A stretch of 64,000 nt of DNA from Physcia stellaris (GCA_018902385.1 JABSSW010000030.1:372001-436000); one strand, 5' to 3'. Counted from the first letter of the stretch, positions 1 to 11,110 are shown. Numbers and translations: made by a program. The notes: generated from the letters alone by a model not told the origin.

Positions 1-1002
1 AGACGACGGCCTATATGGCGAGCCTTGGACATAATGTCACGTGGGTTGCACCGGGACAAAGCACAGCCCAGGCGGTAAGGCTACTGCCGAATGGCACCTT
101 CGAAGCAGCACGGGAGCCACGGCAAAAGGCTAGTGGGGGATTCGCTGTATAATCGAGGGATTGTCTGAGGGGGAAAGGTTGTGGAAGTTGTGGGATATTA
201 TCTTGGAGATTGCGGGAGATACTAAAGCGGATATGTGTGAGCAACGAGATGAATGGGAAAGAGATGATGGTATATAGAGAGTAGTCTCAGAAGAGAAAGA
301 AGACGAAAATCGAGAGGGAGAAAAGAAGCTGTAGGTGACAATGGAAGATATGTAGACGTTACTCATCTTTCTTCTTTTCGACTTCTGAACTTTTGCGCGG
401 TAACCTAGGATTTGAGCTCAACAATCCAAATGTGATAGAAGATAAGATGTTGATGTTTGACTTTCCTTCATATCTCATTCGGCAGCGTCTTGGCATACAT
501 CATCGGCCTGATAGATAATAATCCGCACTACATCCCGACTCATTTGGCAATTCAGCCATATCGAATCGATTCGAGACGATCTCGATTGAGAGCGACAGAG
601 CATGTAGAGATACGAATAGCGCTACAGAGTGATGAAGAGCAAGCGAGTGAGAAAGAGCTCCCATTCTCTCTCAAGAGTTCAGAAGGATCCGACCACCGAA
701 AAGAAAAGCCTTGGCTATGTGATCTTATTTAGTAGGTCGCAGCACTAATTCACGGTCCTTGTATTTATTTTTCTCAATCTTTACGTAGTAGTCTATCCAG
801 CTGCCTAGCTAAGATTGAACCAGCAGATCATTCGAAACGCCAAACTTTGAGATGACGCTTGACTTGACTTCTTGTTGGACAATAATACCAAAGCTTGAAA
901 GCTAAGACCTGGATGTTCTTGCAGCTTAACGAACCTACCTAGGCTGAATCCACATATTCGTAAGACCTACATCCTCACGACCACTTGAAGCCGGAATCCA
1001 TA
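1..1002. other. intergenic, no supported gene
   Basis: Normal-composition DNA. The open frames here are short, lack domain-like sequence and mostly begin at non-ATG codons. I see no tRNA, repeat or splice pattern that would make a gene. The last ~150 bases are presumably the promoter and leader of the F-box gene that starts at 1003. Confidence 0.5.
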
Positions 1003-2288
1003 ATGGCGGATTACAAGGTCTCTAAGGGACCCACAATCAACGATGTTCCGAACGAGGTCGTCAGTACTATATTCTCCTATCTCACAGAAAAAGCATCACT
1101 ACTTCAAGTTTCCCTCACTAGTCAGCGGTTCAACAGGATTGCCGAACGATTTAGGTATCATACGATACGGCTGTCTTTAGAATCGGACCGGACAGCTGAT
1201 CCACCCCATCGCTTCGATCAGCTCGTCTCTCACTTATGTACGAGGCCCGAACTCCAGTTATATATCCTATCGGTAGAGATCGTCATTTCTACCACTCGGT
1301 GTGGTGAAGTGTTCAGGGGACACAATGCTCTTCTCGATCATCTTCCTTCTTTGCACACGCTAGTACTATACCCTCCACCCCCAGACCTGGATTTGGCCAA
1401 TTTGATGTCTCTTCGAAATCTGGAGCTTAATTTTCATATGGATTTCGAGTATTGGCCAGCTTCTACCCTCGATTTGAAGCGATATCCCATAGATCCTATG
1501 TGGCAACGCCGAATGGACTTATTGTCGCAGTGTTTTCATCTTCCGCTTCTTCGCTCTCTCATCATCAAGGATCTTGATATGACGAAGACTATTTATACCC
1601 CCTCGTCACTCGCATCAGGATCCTGTACCTCTAACATCACAAACCTCTGCATCTTAAAAACGTCCGACTCCTCCATTGGGGTCCTCCCACAGATGTTGCG
1701 TTCTATCGCCAAATTGGAACATTTCACACTTGAGATTTACCGCGATGGGGATGGTGGCATCCGATGGCAAGGGGTATTGCGCCCGTTGATCTCGGTGAAG
1801 CAGTCTCTCAGCATGCCGACACCCTCATCGAGCTCAACATCGCATGTAGCTGTGCAGCTACTTACCTCGTATCGTCACTTTTTGGGAGCCTCATCGGGTA
1901 TCGTCATCTACGGCGCCTGGCTATCCCGGAGCCTTTCCTTGTTTCTGCAGCAGCTTCAACGCTCGATGAGGCGTTCCCCGTCAGCCTGGAAAAGATACAA
2001 TTACAATATCCGATGGGTTACACTCAGGGTTACGATACTGCTCGTCCGCTTAGAATTAGCAGACTAGACCGACTGGCAGAGAACAAAGAGCAATTTCTGC
2101 CGAAACTGAAAACCCTGCTTTGGTGGGATCAGCATGCCCCTCGTTGGAGAACGACCGGGTACGGGTTTGAGCGAGAGCGAGAGGGATTATACAAGGTCTT
2201 TGCGAAGAAAGGCGTCGAATTCGGAATCGTTAATGCATCTAGTTGGTGCGGCACTCAGTTCGGTAGAGTTAACCCCGAACGGGAGTAA
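1003..2288 (+). CDS. F-box / leucine-rich-repeat-like protein with one apparent frame break
   Basis: The N-terminus (residues ~8-50 from the ATG at 1003) reads as an F-box: NDVPNEVVSTIFSYL, then a run ending SQRFNRIAERF. F-box proteins recruit substrates to SCF (Skp1-Cullin-F-box) ubiquitin ligases. The long middle (HLPSLHTLVLYPPP and similar) resembles the degenerate leucine-rich repeats of fungal F-box proteins. The reading frame is open from 1003 to 2067, but the part that looks like the family (DLGEAVSQHADTLIELNI) lies in another frame, open to a TAA at 2286-2288. The two frames meet near the G4 run at 1771-1774. One additional G would make them continuous, giving about 428 residues. No intron of plausible size explains the switch. 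It may be an assembly indel at a homopolymer or a genuine young pseudogene. The substrate is unknown. Confidence 0.7.
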
Positions 2289-3330
2289 AGAGCTGGAAGT
2301 CTTCCCGGAGACAGCATGTCAGGGTGGGATGGAAACGGTCTCTAGATCGGAAGTATCGATCCAGGTTTCAGCCCGTTACTTCGAACACAGTCGAAAGAAC
2401 GTCTCGTTCGTAGCCTATTATGAGATCAGAGTCGCCATGATTTGCTAGGCTTCAAGTATCATACTAGCTGGCAATCTAATATACGGGCATCACGCGCCTA
2501 AGTATTATCTCCCAAAATCAAAGCACAGCGTGTCCCAACATTCAAGTCTAGTTGATATGGAATTCTAATACTCACACGCTGCCAACACCCTCGAACAATC
2601 CTTCTAGTCAATATGATGCGCCACCTCACCATCCTTCGTAATTATCGGATCACCACTTCCCCGAAATGTAGCTCCGAATGTCATCAAAACACGCTTTATG
2701 GGCCCTTTGAGGGGTGCAGAAGTTGCTCTTCGATTTGTCTGGTTCCCGTCTCACATAGCTTTGCTCCAGTATCAGGAATTGGAGAGAACGGCCATGTCGA
2801 AGGATTTATTGGCTAGAAGGCATTGGTGGGTCTTGATGGGTAGTGCCATTGTTACTGAATTTCAGCCAGAGATTCGAGGTATCAGCTTTCGACAAGGTGA
2901 TTTCGTTGTTTATCGGATGATCAACTCTGAGAGAGCACTTGAGGTTGAGTAAACAATCATGACCTCGGCATCGGTTTGCTGCATAATGAGATCATTGGTG
3001 GAAGAGCCAATGACGCACCTTTGGCAGACCAGACTGGAAATCAATTCTATTTTTATCGTTTTCAAGGATGTCAAGATGGTGCAGATGATTCGGAAGACGG
3101 ATCGGAAAAGGATAAGAGGGGATGACTTTGTTGGTCGGTGGAACATCGGACGTAGATCGGATGTACCCATGTAGCATGCTTTGATTTGTCAGTCCAAGAC
3201 GCACGCAATCCCAAGGGAAAATGAGCATAGCATACTTATAAATCCACCCTCATATAACGAATCATGTCTTCTCCGAGAAGTCTACATGTAGACAGTAAAG
3301 ACTTGCAGATTCACCCCCAAATAACCAACC
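2289..3330. other. intergenic, no supported gene
   Basis: About 1 kb between the F-box gene and the CmcJ/NvfI-like gene. Several overlapping short frames (for example an ATG frame at 2698-2952) have no recognisable motif, no splice support and no compositional distinction. The last ~100 bases contain the leader of the next gene, including CCAACC just before its ATG. Confidence 0.45.
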
Positions 3331-4285
3331 ATGGCATCTACAGCAACCGCGCTGCCAGCGACCGCACCTCATCTCCTGAGCACCAGCAACAAACAGGAAG
3401 ACATCCACACTACACCGAAACCACAAGACGTGCTTGCCGATTTCAACTATCACAAGGACCTTGGGGATGGCAATCCTCCAGCCCCATCCTATGTTGGCAA
3501 ACCAGAGACGTATGACCGGCCAACCGAGACGCGAACGATGATCGTGCACGATATCCGGGGAGAAGAGGGCAAATACACCCTCGATAGCAAAGGCTTTCAA
3601 ATCTACAAGCATGTCAGCCAGGAGACCGCGTTTGAGAATGACGATCAAATCAAGAAGGTTTATTACCCGGAAATCGAGGGAATCTTGAAGGATGCGTATG
3701 TCTTACCTACCAATTTCGACTCAACTGTAGTAACGTCGTGATTCCAGCACCGGTGCTTCGAAAGTCTTCATCTTTGACCACACTATCCGTCGCCCCGCCA
3801 AGGAGGAGCAGGGTAAGGAGGCAGCGCTTCGCGGCCCAGTCCAGCGCGTACATATTGATCAGTCGTACAAAGCCGGCCCAGAGCGAGTGCAACATCATCT
3901 GCCTGCCGAGTCCGAGCGCTTACTCAAAGGTCGCTACCAGATAATCAATGTCTGGCGGCCGATCAAGACCATCCGTAAGGACCCTCTTGGGGTTGCGGAT
4001 TCGACGTCTGTCCCCGACGAAGATTTACTGCCCGTGCAACTGATCTACCCGGATCGTGTTGGAGAGACCTTTACGGTTCGGCCGAACAACAATCATCGGT
4101 GGTATTATCTGAGGGAGCAAACACCGGGAGAGGTGATGTTGATCAAGTGCTTTGATTCCAAAACAGACGGCAGGGCTAGGCGTGTGCCACATAGTGCCTT
4201 TGTGGATCAGAGTACCGAAGGAGAGAGTCCAAGAGAGAGCATTGAGGTCAGAGCGTTAGTTTTCCATCCTGAGGACACTGAGTAG
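3331..4285 (+). CDS. CmcJ/NvfI-family hydroxylase/desaturase-like protein
   Basis: Two exons, 3331-3695 and 3748-4285, give 300 residues. The intron 3696-3747 (52 nt) starts GTATGT and ends TTCCAG, and it restores the frame exactly. The protein has the hallmarks of the fungal CmcJ/NvfI/AsaB family. GASKVFIFDHTIRR is followed by VQRVHIDQSY, where HxD is the likely iron ligand pair. Then come YQIINVWRPI and VPHSAFVDQS, and a closing RESIEVRALVFHP. Members are non-heme iron/2-oxoglutarate-type oxygenases or desaturases, often in secondary metabolism, and many have no known substrate. The start ATG has a good context (CCATGG). No biosynthetic neighbours (PKS, NRPS, P450) are present, so the product cannot be guessed. 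Family call firm, reaction unknown. Confidence 0.85.
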
Positions 4286-4566
4286 CTGTTGCATGCACTT
4301 AGTAAAGGTACTGGCCTGTCCTTCATGATATGCGAGTATCCAAAGATGATGCAATGGTTCGCCGTGGTGCTAGCCTTCAATGTAGACGCTAAGAGCCCTC
4401 TTTAATTTGTCGCTGTAAGCAATTTCAAGCTAGGTTCTGGCATTGCTATAAGCCACAGGTAGCTATGATATCGTAAGGCATCCGAACAGCGAGTGCTTCA
4501 GCACGGTTGACAAGACAAATGGCAAATCCAAGGAAGATCCGCCTCCATTGTCGATCAGTGAACATA

Positions 4567-6882
4567 TCAGATGGCTAGATCCTCCACTCTCACTAAACCG
4601 CTACCTAGACCAGTAGCAACCCATCCTCCCCACTCAAGATTCGGGTTCCATGATATCACTCGAATGCCACTCCGCTCTTCATAGATAGTTGACATGGGAG
4701 CCACCTCCTCCTTCTGATAAGCTGTCCTGACCCCCCTGTTTGGGCGCTCCCAGTCAGGATGTAGGATCAAACTGTCAACCTTGTATCCTTCCGTAAATCT
4801 AACATTACCATGACTCTGACTTTGATCTTCCTGTCCTGTCTGCGTCGATCTTGCCCATTCATGTTTCCAGACGATCTGTTGCGGCTGGGCGCCCTGAAAT
4901 TTCGCACCCAGATATCTCCTTAGGGGATTAAAAGCGAGCAGCGACCCATCGGCACATCCACATAAGACTGTAGGATGGAGAGGCGTAGCGCTAATACTTA
5001 GAATCTCAGTCTCGATTCTAGCCACTGCTACAAAGGACCAGAATCGGCGCAGGGGCCATGCTCGAATAAAGAATTTGTCTTCAGCATTGCTTAGAAAGCA
5101 GTTGAGATGAGGGCAGTAATACAATTGCGAAGGAGCGATACGAACGTGCGGCATATAGACAGAGTCTGATGTCGGCGATCGCATATCTGTGAGGCGAGTG
5201 TGGCCCGAGATAGATGCACTACAAACAAAATGGGGGAACGAAGGATAGGCGCTGGTGATTGTAAGGACATATGAATGGTGAATGGGAATGTAGAGCCACG
5301 GACGAGAAGGTAGAGCCGATTTACTGTAAAAGAAATGATCAGGCTTGACTTCGGTTCGCTTAGCCGAACGTGAAAATCTGTCCTGATCTCCAACAGGGCT
5401 CGGGGGGAAGATGTTCCACACAGCTAGATATCCGTTCGCACAGCCTACAGCAATGTCAGTTGGAGAAAGCCAAGTAACACAGGTGCACAGTGTTTCCGGG
5501 GGTCGAGCTTCGAAGGCAGCGGTCTTATATTTAACTGTGGTGCGGTTAGCTATGAGATGAGTCCATGTTGACTGCTTACTGTAGGTTGTGTTCGATCCTT
5601 GCTCGTCATCCAGATAGATGTCTAGTATTCTCACGTATCCATCATTCCATACTCCCGCCAGAAGTCCGAGATATTTCTTGGTGTCAGATCCGCCTACTCT
5701 ATCATTCCTGGGCATTGGACACCATTTCAAGTCTTTGATAGGACCCCATTCGGTGCAGATAACAGTCCGAAGCTCTGGAGGTCGATAAAGTGGTTCACCC
5801 AAAGTTGCTGACCTCGTAAAGACCCATAACTGTATGCACGATGGTGTTGGTGGCGAAGCGGTGTACGCTGGAGCAGACGGTGATGGCTGCTTGCTGCTAT
5901 CATTGGGTGGCAGAGTAGTAACTGCCAAGTACTGTTGTTTTCCATGGCAGTTTGGGGCCCACTCCAGACACCGTACACTTGTACCGACGTTCAAAATCCA
6001 ACCTGCTTGTCGTTTTCCAAGCATCCTCTGCTCATGACCTCTCAATTGGGCAGACTGATTCATTCGCGCAATGTTCCACGATTCGTCAATATTGATGGAC
6101 TGCATGAGAGAAAGGATGAACACTTGCTGATTACCATACGGCCCTAAAAGTAGCTTTTGAATGGGTTTATCAGGCAGACACAGATACTTAGTTCCGGCGG
6201 TAAGGGTCAAAGATTCAGAAATCTGCTTTGTCTGAAGTGTAGCTCTGCCACCTTCGTCAAAGTACCAACCCCAGCCCACTGTGGACTCCATGTTGCGTTG
6301 CTCGGCAGAATAATTAAAGGGGTAATCCATGCCTCCCTCGCCATGTCCATCAGTGTACCTTCTAGGTAAAGAGACTATACTCGCCCACTTAGCTCTAGCT
6401 TTTCTGAAATATGCTTGATCATTTACATCAGAGCCCATGACATGTTGGATGAATAATGCGTCACGGGCTCGTGACGGTTTGACATAAGGTTCAGTCATGC
6501 CTCGAGAGCGTACCTCTTTGTGTTGGTTAGGGGGCTGTCGCTTTCTGCTCAGCTTCGGGTCATCTAAGGACTGGGGAATGTCACTAGCGTAGACTTCTTC
6601 AATGTCTTCATCGATTGGTGTGGCAATGGGGGAACCATCAGATGCCTCAACAGCGGACATTTCGTCGCTTTCCTCGGCTACGGGTTCAGAAAAAATTTCA
6701 TCGTCAGCGGAAGATTCATCATGGCCGTCTTCCTTATTGATGGCTGCTCCTGCTCCTGAGTCCTGAAATGCTTCCAAGTCGTTCTCGGAGTCTGAGCGAA
6801 GGCTTTCTAGAACATCCACCGAGTACTTTTTGCTCGGAATTCGCTGTCGTCCGGATCTCCGGATCGGGGTTGAGGAAGACAT
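4567..6882 (-). CDS. WD40 protein, likely TFIIIC subunit Tfc6/Sfc6 homologue
   Basis: An uninterrupted 771-codon frame from ATG at 6882. The N-terminus begins SSSTPIRRSGRQRIPSKKYS, a basic AT-hook-like stretch, followed by ~110 residues rich in D, E and S. The rest has a beta-propeller character with WD-like blades, e.g. DLKWCPMPRND, GVWNDGYVRILDIYLDD, VGCANGYLAVWNI, CGCADGSLLAFNPL and GLGSGLVRVEDL at the C-terminus. An acidic/basic tail plus a divergent propeller of this length matches fungal Tfc6 (S. pombe Sfc6), a component of the TFIIIC tauB module that binds B-box promoters of tRNA genes in the nucleus. The assignment rests on architecture and general resemblance, so another nuclear WD40 protein is possible. 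It is divergently transcribed from the RING-CH gene at 7366. Confidence 0.6.
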   Translation of the reverse strand: MSSSTPIRRSGRQRIPSKKYSVDVLESLRSDSENDLEAFQDSGAGAAINKEDGHDESSADDEIFSEPVAEESDEMSAVEASDGSPIATPIDEDIEEVYASDIPQSLDDPKLSRKRQPPNQHKEVRSRGMTEPYVKPSRARDALFIQHVMGSDVNDQAYFRKARAKWASIVSLPRRYTDGHGEGGMDYPFNYSAEQRNMESTVGWGWYFDEGGRATLQTKQISESLTLTAGTKYLCLPDKPIQKLLLGPYGNQQVFILSLMQSINIDESWNIARMNQSAQLRGHEQRMLGKRQAGWILNVGTSVRCLEWAPNCHGKQQYLAVTTLPPNDSSKQPSPSAPAYTASPPTPSCIQLWVFTRSATLGEPLYRPPELRTVICTEWGPIKDLKWCPMPRNDRVGGSDTKKYLGLLAGVWNDGYVRILDIYLDDEQGSNTTYSKQSTWTHLIANRTTVKYKTAAFEARPPETLCTCVTWLSPTDIAVGCANGYLAVWNIFPPSPVGDQDRFSRSAKRTEVKPDHFFYSKSALPSRPWLYIPIHHSYVLTITSAYPSFPHFVCSASISGHTRLTDMRSPTSDSVYMPHVRIAPSQLYYCPHLNCFLSNAEDKFFIRAWPLRRFWSFVAVARIETEILSISATPLHPTVLCGCADGSLLAFNPLRRYLGAKFQGAQPQQIVWKHEWARSTQTGQEDQSQSHGNVRFTEGYKVDSLILHPDWERPNRGVRTAYQKEEVAPMSTIYEERSGIRVISWNPNLEWGGWVATGLGSGLVRVEDLAI

Positions 6883-7365
6883 GACTTATGATGGAAGATG
6901 GTGAGGTACCAATTAAGAGATACTCAAGGAAAGGGAACTTGGTCTGAATTTCAATTCCATCAGTACCTATTAGAAGTGCTCGCGTCTAATAAGGGTGTTC
7001 TGCTAGCAGCTGAAGATGAGCACCGGGGAGGCTGGAGCATAGATTCGCCAGGACGTTTGGACAGCTTGTTAGTTGCAGCCCAAAGCTAGGCAGAAGGCCC
7101 AAATCGAACATCTTGATTGGGCTTCGTCGTCACGATCAATAGAAGGTCCGAGTCGCGGAGATGTTTGCTAGCTTGCCAAGCCATCACATGCCGCTCGTTT
7201 CAGCCCTATGTCGACGTCATGTGATTGGTCTCGTTGCTCCTCTATCATAAATCACTTTTGCTACACATCTGCCTGTTTTGAGCGTTATCCCCCTGAGCCA
7301 TATTTGTTGCTTCATCTCTATTCTTTCTCAACACCCTCATCGCTCTTCTATCCAGCCTCAAGACA
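6883..7365. promoter_or_regulatory. divergent promoter, Tfc6-like / RING-CH genes
   Basis: A 483-bp region separates the start codons of two divergent genes, so it must hold both promoters. The right half becomes pyrimidine-rich toward 7366 (TTCTTTCTCAACACC), as is usual for fungal transcription start regions. A GTCACGTGATTGG-like stretch near 7210-7230 (TCATGTGATTGG) contains an inverted CCAAT pentamer. No further element can be assigned. Confidence 0.4.
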
Positions 7366-8967
7366 ATGTCATCCCCACAATCTGGTCCCCCACAAGGACC
7401 ACCGCCATCATCTCAGCAATCTAGCCTTCAGCCAGCCTTACCCGAGAAGTCCCACGGACGAAGGTCAAGCCAGTCATCGACATCCGAAGATTCCCAGACC
7501 GTTCTGATCGATCCACCCTCCTCGCTCGAAACATCCTCTCACAACTCCAGCGATGAAAATGCCGAAACCACCCCACAAGCTCTACCGTTGTCCAGCGGCG
7601 ATGAACCTCGCAAGTGCTGGATTTGCTTCTCCGACGAGACCGAGGATGAACCCACGGCATCAGAATGGATCTCGCCCTGCCCTTGCGCCCTTAAAGCTCA
7701 CCAAGCCTGCCTCTTAGACTGGATCGCCGACCTTGAGTCGCCGAAGCGGAGGAAAGCTAAAAAGATACAATGTCCCCAGTGCAAGTCAGACATTGAAGTC
7801 ATGCAACCACACAGCCTCTCCATATCCTTCGTCCGCGCCATCCAAAGGATTAGTGGAGTATTGATGTGGCCTGCCGCGGTGGTTGCAGCGAGCGGTATGG
7901 TATTTGCTGGCTTTATTGCCCACGGTGTCGGTACCACATGGGTGTTGCTTGAGCGGCATGAATTCAATAGATTCGTGTTCCCTCGAGGCGGCTTTATGTC
8001 GCTCAGACGATGTATAGGCGTGGCTTCCATTCCCATTGCATTGATCACCTCGCGCACGAAGGCTGGGGACAACATCTTACCGTTCCTACCGGTAATATAT
8101 TACGCAAGCAATAAGCTAAGTCCCAGACGACATGCCTATGATGGAGCTCTATGTGTATGGATCACCGCTCTGCCCGTTATCCGGAGCCTTTACTTTGGAG
8201 CATACCGAAGGTTTCTCCTGCCATATGAAAACGCGTGGGTGCAGGAGATTCGGCCAAAAGCAGCAGAGAACACCGAGGAAAATAATATCCAGCCGGACCA
8301 AGAAGGCGGTGATGAAGAAGGAGGTGAGGGTGGCGGGCCATTGGATATGGACTTCGAGCTGGGTGTGCAGATTGAAGTAGAGGCCGTCGAAGATGATGGG
8401 TTCGAACACCATCATCACCACCATCATATTCACGAGGAGCCACAACCGAACAATCAGCCAGCACAACAGCAAGAAGCCGCTGTTCCAGAGCCAATTAACA
8501 TAGGAGACAACGAACGTAATGCCAATAACCTTGATAGGGATCCGATTCCGAACCAGGAAGCACAGCCCGAGCAACATCCTCAACCCCAACCTCAAGCACA
8601 ACCGCGACAACGACCCGTTATCCAAAACTTCATTTTCGCCATTCCCGACTTCAATCGACTCTCGATAGGTGCTCTCGTCTTCCCCTTTGTCTCCTATTAC
8701 GTTGGCGAGCTTCTAAAACATAATTTGCCCTCGACCTGGGTCAGACCGCCCGGGTACTGGTACAGAGGGAACGGAGGCATCTTACAGACACGATACGGAC
8801 GTACTATCGTCGGTGGGTGCCTGTTCGTCGTACTGAAAGATACGCTCTTCCTTTACTCCAAGTACAGTATGGCACAGAACCATAAACAGCGCAGAGTGCT
8901 CAATTTTGGAGAGATAAAAAAGCCGTGGTATCAAAAGAACCTCGATGAACTTATTGCTGGGGAATGA
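7366..8967 (+). CDS. RING-CH (MARCH-type) membrane E3 ubiquitin ligase
   Basis: A single 533-residue frame. Residues 84-139 form a complete RING-CH (C4HC3) finger with C84, C87, C105, C107, H112, C115, C136 and C139, including the diagnostic tryptophans in CWICF and LLDWI. The finger is followed by hydrophobic segments at about 163-195 (MWPAAVVAASGMVFAGFIAHG), 205-240 and near 430-470, so the enzyme is probably anchored in an organelle membrane with the finger in the cytosol. An acidic, glycine-rich linker (~300-345) leads into a run of seven histidines and a P/Q-rich low-complexity stretch to ~425. Such proteins transfer ubiquitin to membrane substrates. The substrate and membrane are not apparent. 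The start ATG is the first in a pyrimidine-rich leader. Confidence 0.85.
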   Translation: MSSPQSGPPQGPPPSSQQSSLQPALPEKSHGRRSSQSSTSEDSQTVLIDPPSSLETSSHNSSDENAETTPQALPLSSGDEPRKCWICFSDETEDEPTASEWISPCPCALKAHQACLLDWIADLESPKRRKAKKIQCPQCKSDIEVMQPHSLSISFVRAIQRISGVLMWPAAVVAASGMVFAGFIAHGVGTTWVLLERHEFNRFVFPRGGFMSLRRCIGVASIPIALITSRTKAGDNILPFLPVIYYASNKLSPRRHAYDGALCVWITALPVIRSLYFGAYRRFLLPYENAWVQEIRPKAAENTEENNIQPDQEGGDEEGGEGGGPLDMDFELGVQIEVEAVEDDGFEHHHHHHHIHEEPQPNNQPAQQQEAAVPEPINIGDNERNANNLDRDPIPNQEAQPEQHPQPQPQAQPRQRPVIQNFIFAIPDFNRLSIGALVFPFVSYYVGELLKHNLPSTWVRPPGYWYRGNGGILQTRYGRTIVGGCLFVVLKDTLFLYSKYSMAQNHKQRRVLNFGEIKKPWYQKNLDELIAGE

Positions 8968-10645
8968 AATGGTGTTGCAGTCGGGTTAGAGAGGGGCTAC
9001 ATAGGATTATGAAGCATTGCATCTTTTTCAGGTGGTGAAAGTGTTGGGTGAGTCTGGGAGACTCAAGAAATGGGTAAAGTAGAGACTCCATTCAGCCCTC
9101 TCTCCCCGTCACTTCTTTGCGCACAACGTGGGACATTTCGTTCATTTAAGCTATCATTAAGGGTAATCCTCTTTACGAAGCAACATGGAACAACCTAGCA
9201 AGGCATCAAATAGAATTTGCTGCGATCATTCCTCTACTCTTGAGCAAATGAGATGTATACCTAATGAGGACATCATTTGCGAGAATAAACGGCTGAGGTT
9301 ACTCAGAATGTCTCAATTGGCCTACACGTCAACAGTATCGAAGTCGAATTCAAGTACGTTCGTTTTGAGAAAGTGATCCATGTATGGCGAGGTTATGAAG
9401 GCACCCTTCTCTGGCCTGTAGCTCAAGGTATATGGTGAGTGAATTCATTTCAGCCTTGTCAGCCTCACTCTGATACCACACCACCATCTCGGGATGCTGC
9501 ACGTGGCGCGCTGGGCTCCAGCATATTATTTTCCAACCTGCTCTGGACATGATTGCAGTGCATGCTTAAATGATGGCGAACATCAAAGCGCAGAATCATG
9601 TGAATTGCGCAGCATTCTTCGACAGCAGATTCTCCTTGGGGCTACCTAATGAAACAAATTATTGATAGACAGAACCTTCTAAGAACTATGACAGCAATAT
9701 ACATACATATCTTAACAAAAGTCTCCAGGGGCAGGCACCAGAGCTGACGTCAAGAGCTATACAGATGGACGCAGGAAGCTTGGACAATTTACCCAGTGTT
9801 TGTACGAGCCAGGGTGATACCCCCTAGCATCTTATTCATCTATTAGGTAAGAAGTAGAGGCGCTCGAGAGGTAAAGTGTCTTATCACCATATAAGATTTC
9901 GAAGGGTATGAGGGATGTTTGTAATCAGAAACCCAATACTGACTAGGCGAGCTTTTCTAGCTGCAAGCTCGTCTACCTCTCAGTATCAAGGTTGTGTCTT
10001 CTGTCTCGAATGAGCCTGTTTGTTGACAGGCTCCGGTTTCTTACGCGAGGAAGATTTTCCCATACTCGTACATCCAGAGTGGCTCGAATGGGCTAATACC
10101 TCACCCATAGCTTTCGAACCAAATCGCAGCTCTCAATCGGCGATGATGTCAACCGTGTTTCCCTTGACGGCATACGACAGGGAGAGCCCATACCTCGACA
10201 TGACAGAAGTATCATCAACAGCGCATCTCGCATGCCACTGTGGTGTTCTAAAGAACACTAAGCATCTGCGCTTAAATCATTCAACAGCCAACAGTTGTCT
10301 GAGCTGCGTCGCTTGTCTATTATGAAAGCGCAAGCTACACACGCTAAACGGGGCTGTAAAGCCTGCTTTAGTCTTTGCAGGAACAGCCTTCACTTCGATC
10401 ATCGCTTCCAAGAATGAGATCCAGTGCGTGATAGAAGGCTATGTTGTGGCCGATGAAGGATTCCAACTGATGCGCAGCGCATGTCGGTAAAGATGCCAAT
10501 ACACTCCTGAAGAAACAAAAGGTAGATATATTAGAAACTCTTGTAACCACTTCCCAAGTCTCGGATTTGTCCACTTCCGGGCTATTGTTTCTCTTTATCT
10601 AGGGACGAGTTGCATAACCACTTCGGTTGGCTATCTCCGTTCGCA
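8968..10645. other. intergenic, no supported gene
   Basis: About 1.7 kb of ordinary composition. Frames such as 9185-9376, 10020-10325 and 10368-10574 are short, and some begin at non-ATG codons. None shows a domain, signal peptide or splice pattern. I see no RNA gene or transposon end. The final ~100 bases are the likely leader of the small secreted protein at 10646. Confidence 0.45.
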
Positions 10646-11110
10646 ATGAGATTGCTCACTTCCAACCGAAATGTCGGTTTTTTACTTCTCATATTGGCAT
10701 CATCAAGCATAGCCTCGCCCCTCTTCCACCTCCGCTTCCATTTCCACTTCCATTCCCACAAATCATCCATCCCAGCTCTATCTCTAGCTCCCAACACCAC
10801 TCTCGCCACCGCCACACGAGCAAAACCCTATCAAAGCAGCACAACCACCCTAGGCGCACCACTGCAAGCAGTCATAGCAACCACCTCTGATGCTACTCTC
10901 ACCACCACCACTACCACCCCGTCAAAGTCTCATCCAAGCAGCACAACTACCCTCGGCGCCCCGATCCAAGCAATCCCAATTCAAACCACCAGCTACTGCT
11001 CTACATTGAGGGCAACAGTCAAGGTCCGGCCAAGCAGCACGACTACCCTAGGCGTCCCTCTGCAGGCAGTTCCTCAAGCTACGGCAGGGACAATAGGCAC
11101 ATCGGTGTAG
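10646..11110 (+). CDS. small secreted-type protein with three copies of a 13-residue repeat
   Basis: 154 residues from the first ATG of the frame at 10646. The N-terminus (MRLLTSNRNVGFLLLILASS, then SIAS) is a typical signal peptide with cleavage expected near residue 23-25. A His/Phe-rich patch follows (FHLRFHFHFHSHK). The mature part is Thr/Ser-rich and holds three copies of SSTTTLGAPLQAV (third: SSTTTLGVPLQAV) at regular spacing. I recognise no family. The secretion signal, small size and internal repeats suggest a cell-surface protein, a small secreted protein or a repeat-peptide precursor, but dibasic KR/RR Kex2 sites between the repeats are absent. A CYC-type pattern or cysteine-rich core is also absent. 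Function unknown. Confidence 0.55.
   Translation: MRLLTSNRNVGFLLLILASSSIASPLFHLRFHFHFHSHKSSIPALSLAPNTTLATATRAKPYQSSTTTLGAPLQAVIATTSDATLTTTTTTPSKSHPSSTTTLGAPIQAIPIQTTSYCSTLRATVKVRPSSTTTLGVPLQAVPQATAGTIGTSV
10835..11071 (+). repeat. three dispersed copies of a 39-bp coding repeat
   Basis: Copies at 10835-10873, 10937-10975 and 11033-11071, each 13 codons (SSTTTLGAPLQAV-type), separated by 63 and 57 bases. DNA identity is lower than protein identity and most differences lie at third codon positions, which suggests the peptide sequence is under selection. Confidence 0.85.

Noticed and set aside
2134-2448. Third frame overlapping the 3' end of the F-box gene
   Set aside because: No family-like sequence; the adjoining frame ending at 2288 carries the F-box protein continuation.
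8149-8625. Minus-strand 158-codon frame
   Set aside because: Antisense of the RING-CH ligase linker; its hydrophobic content reflects the complement of His/Gln/Glu codons.
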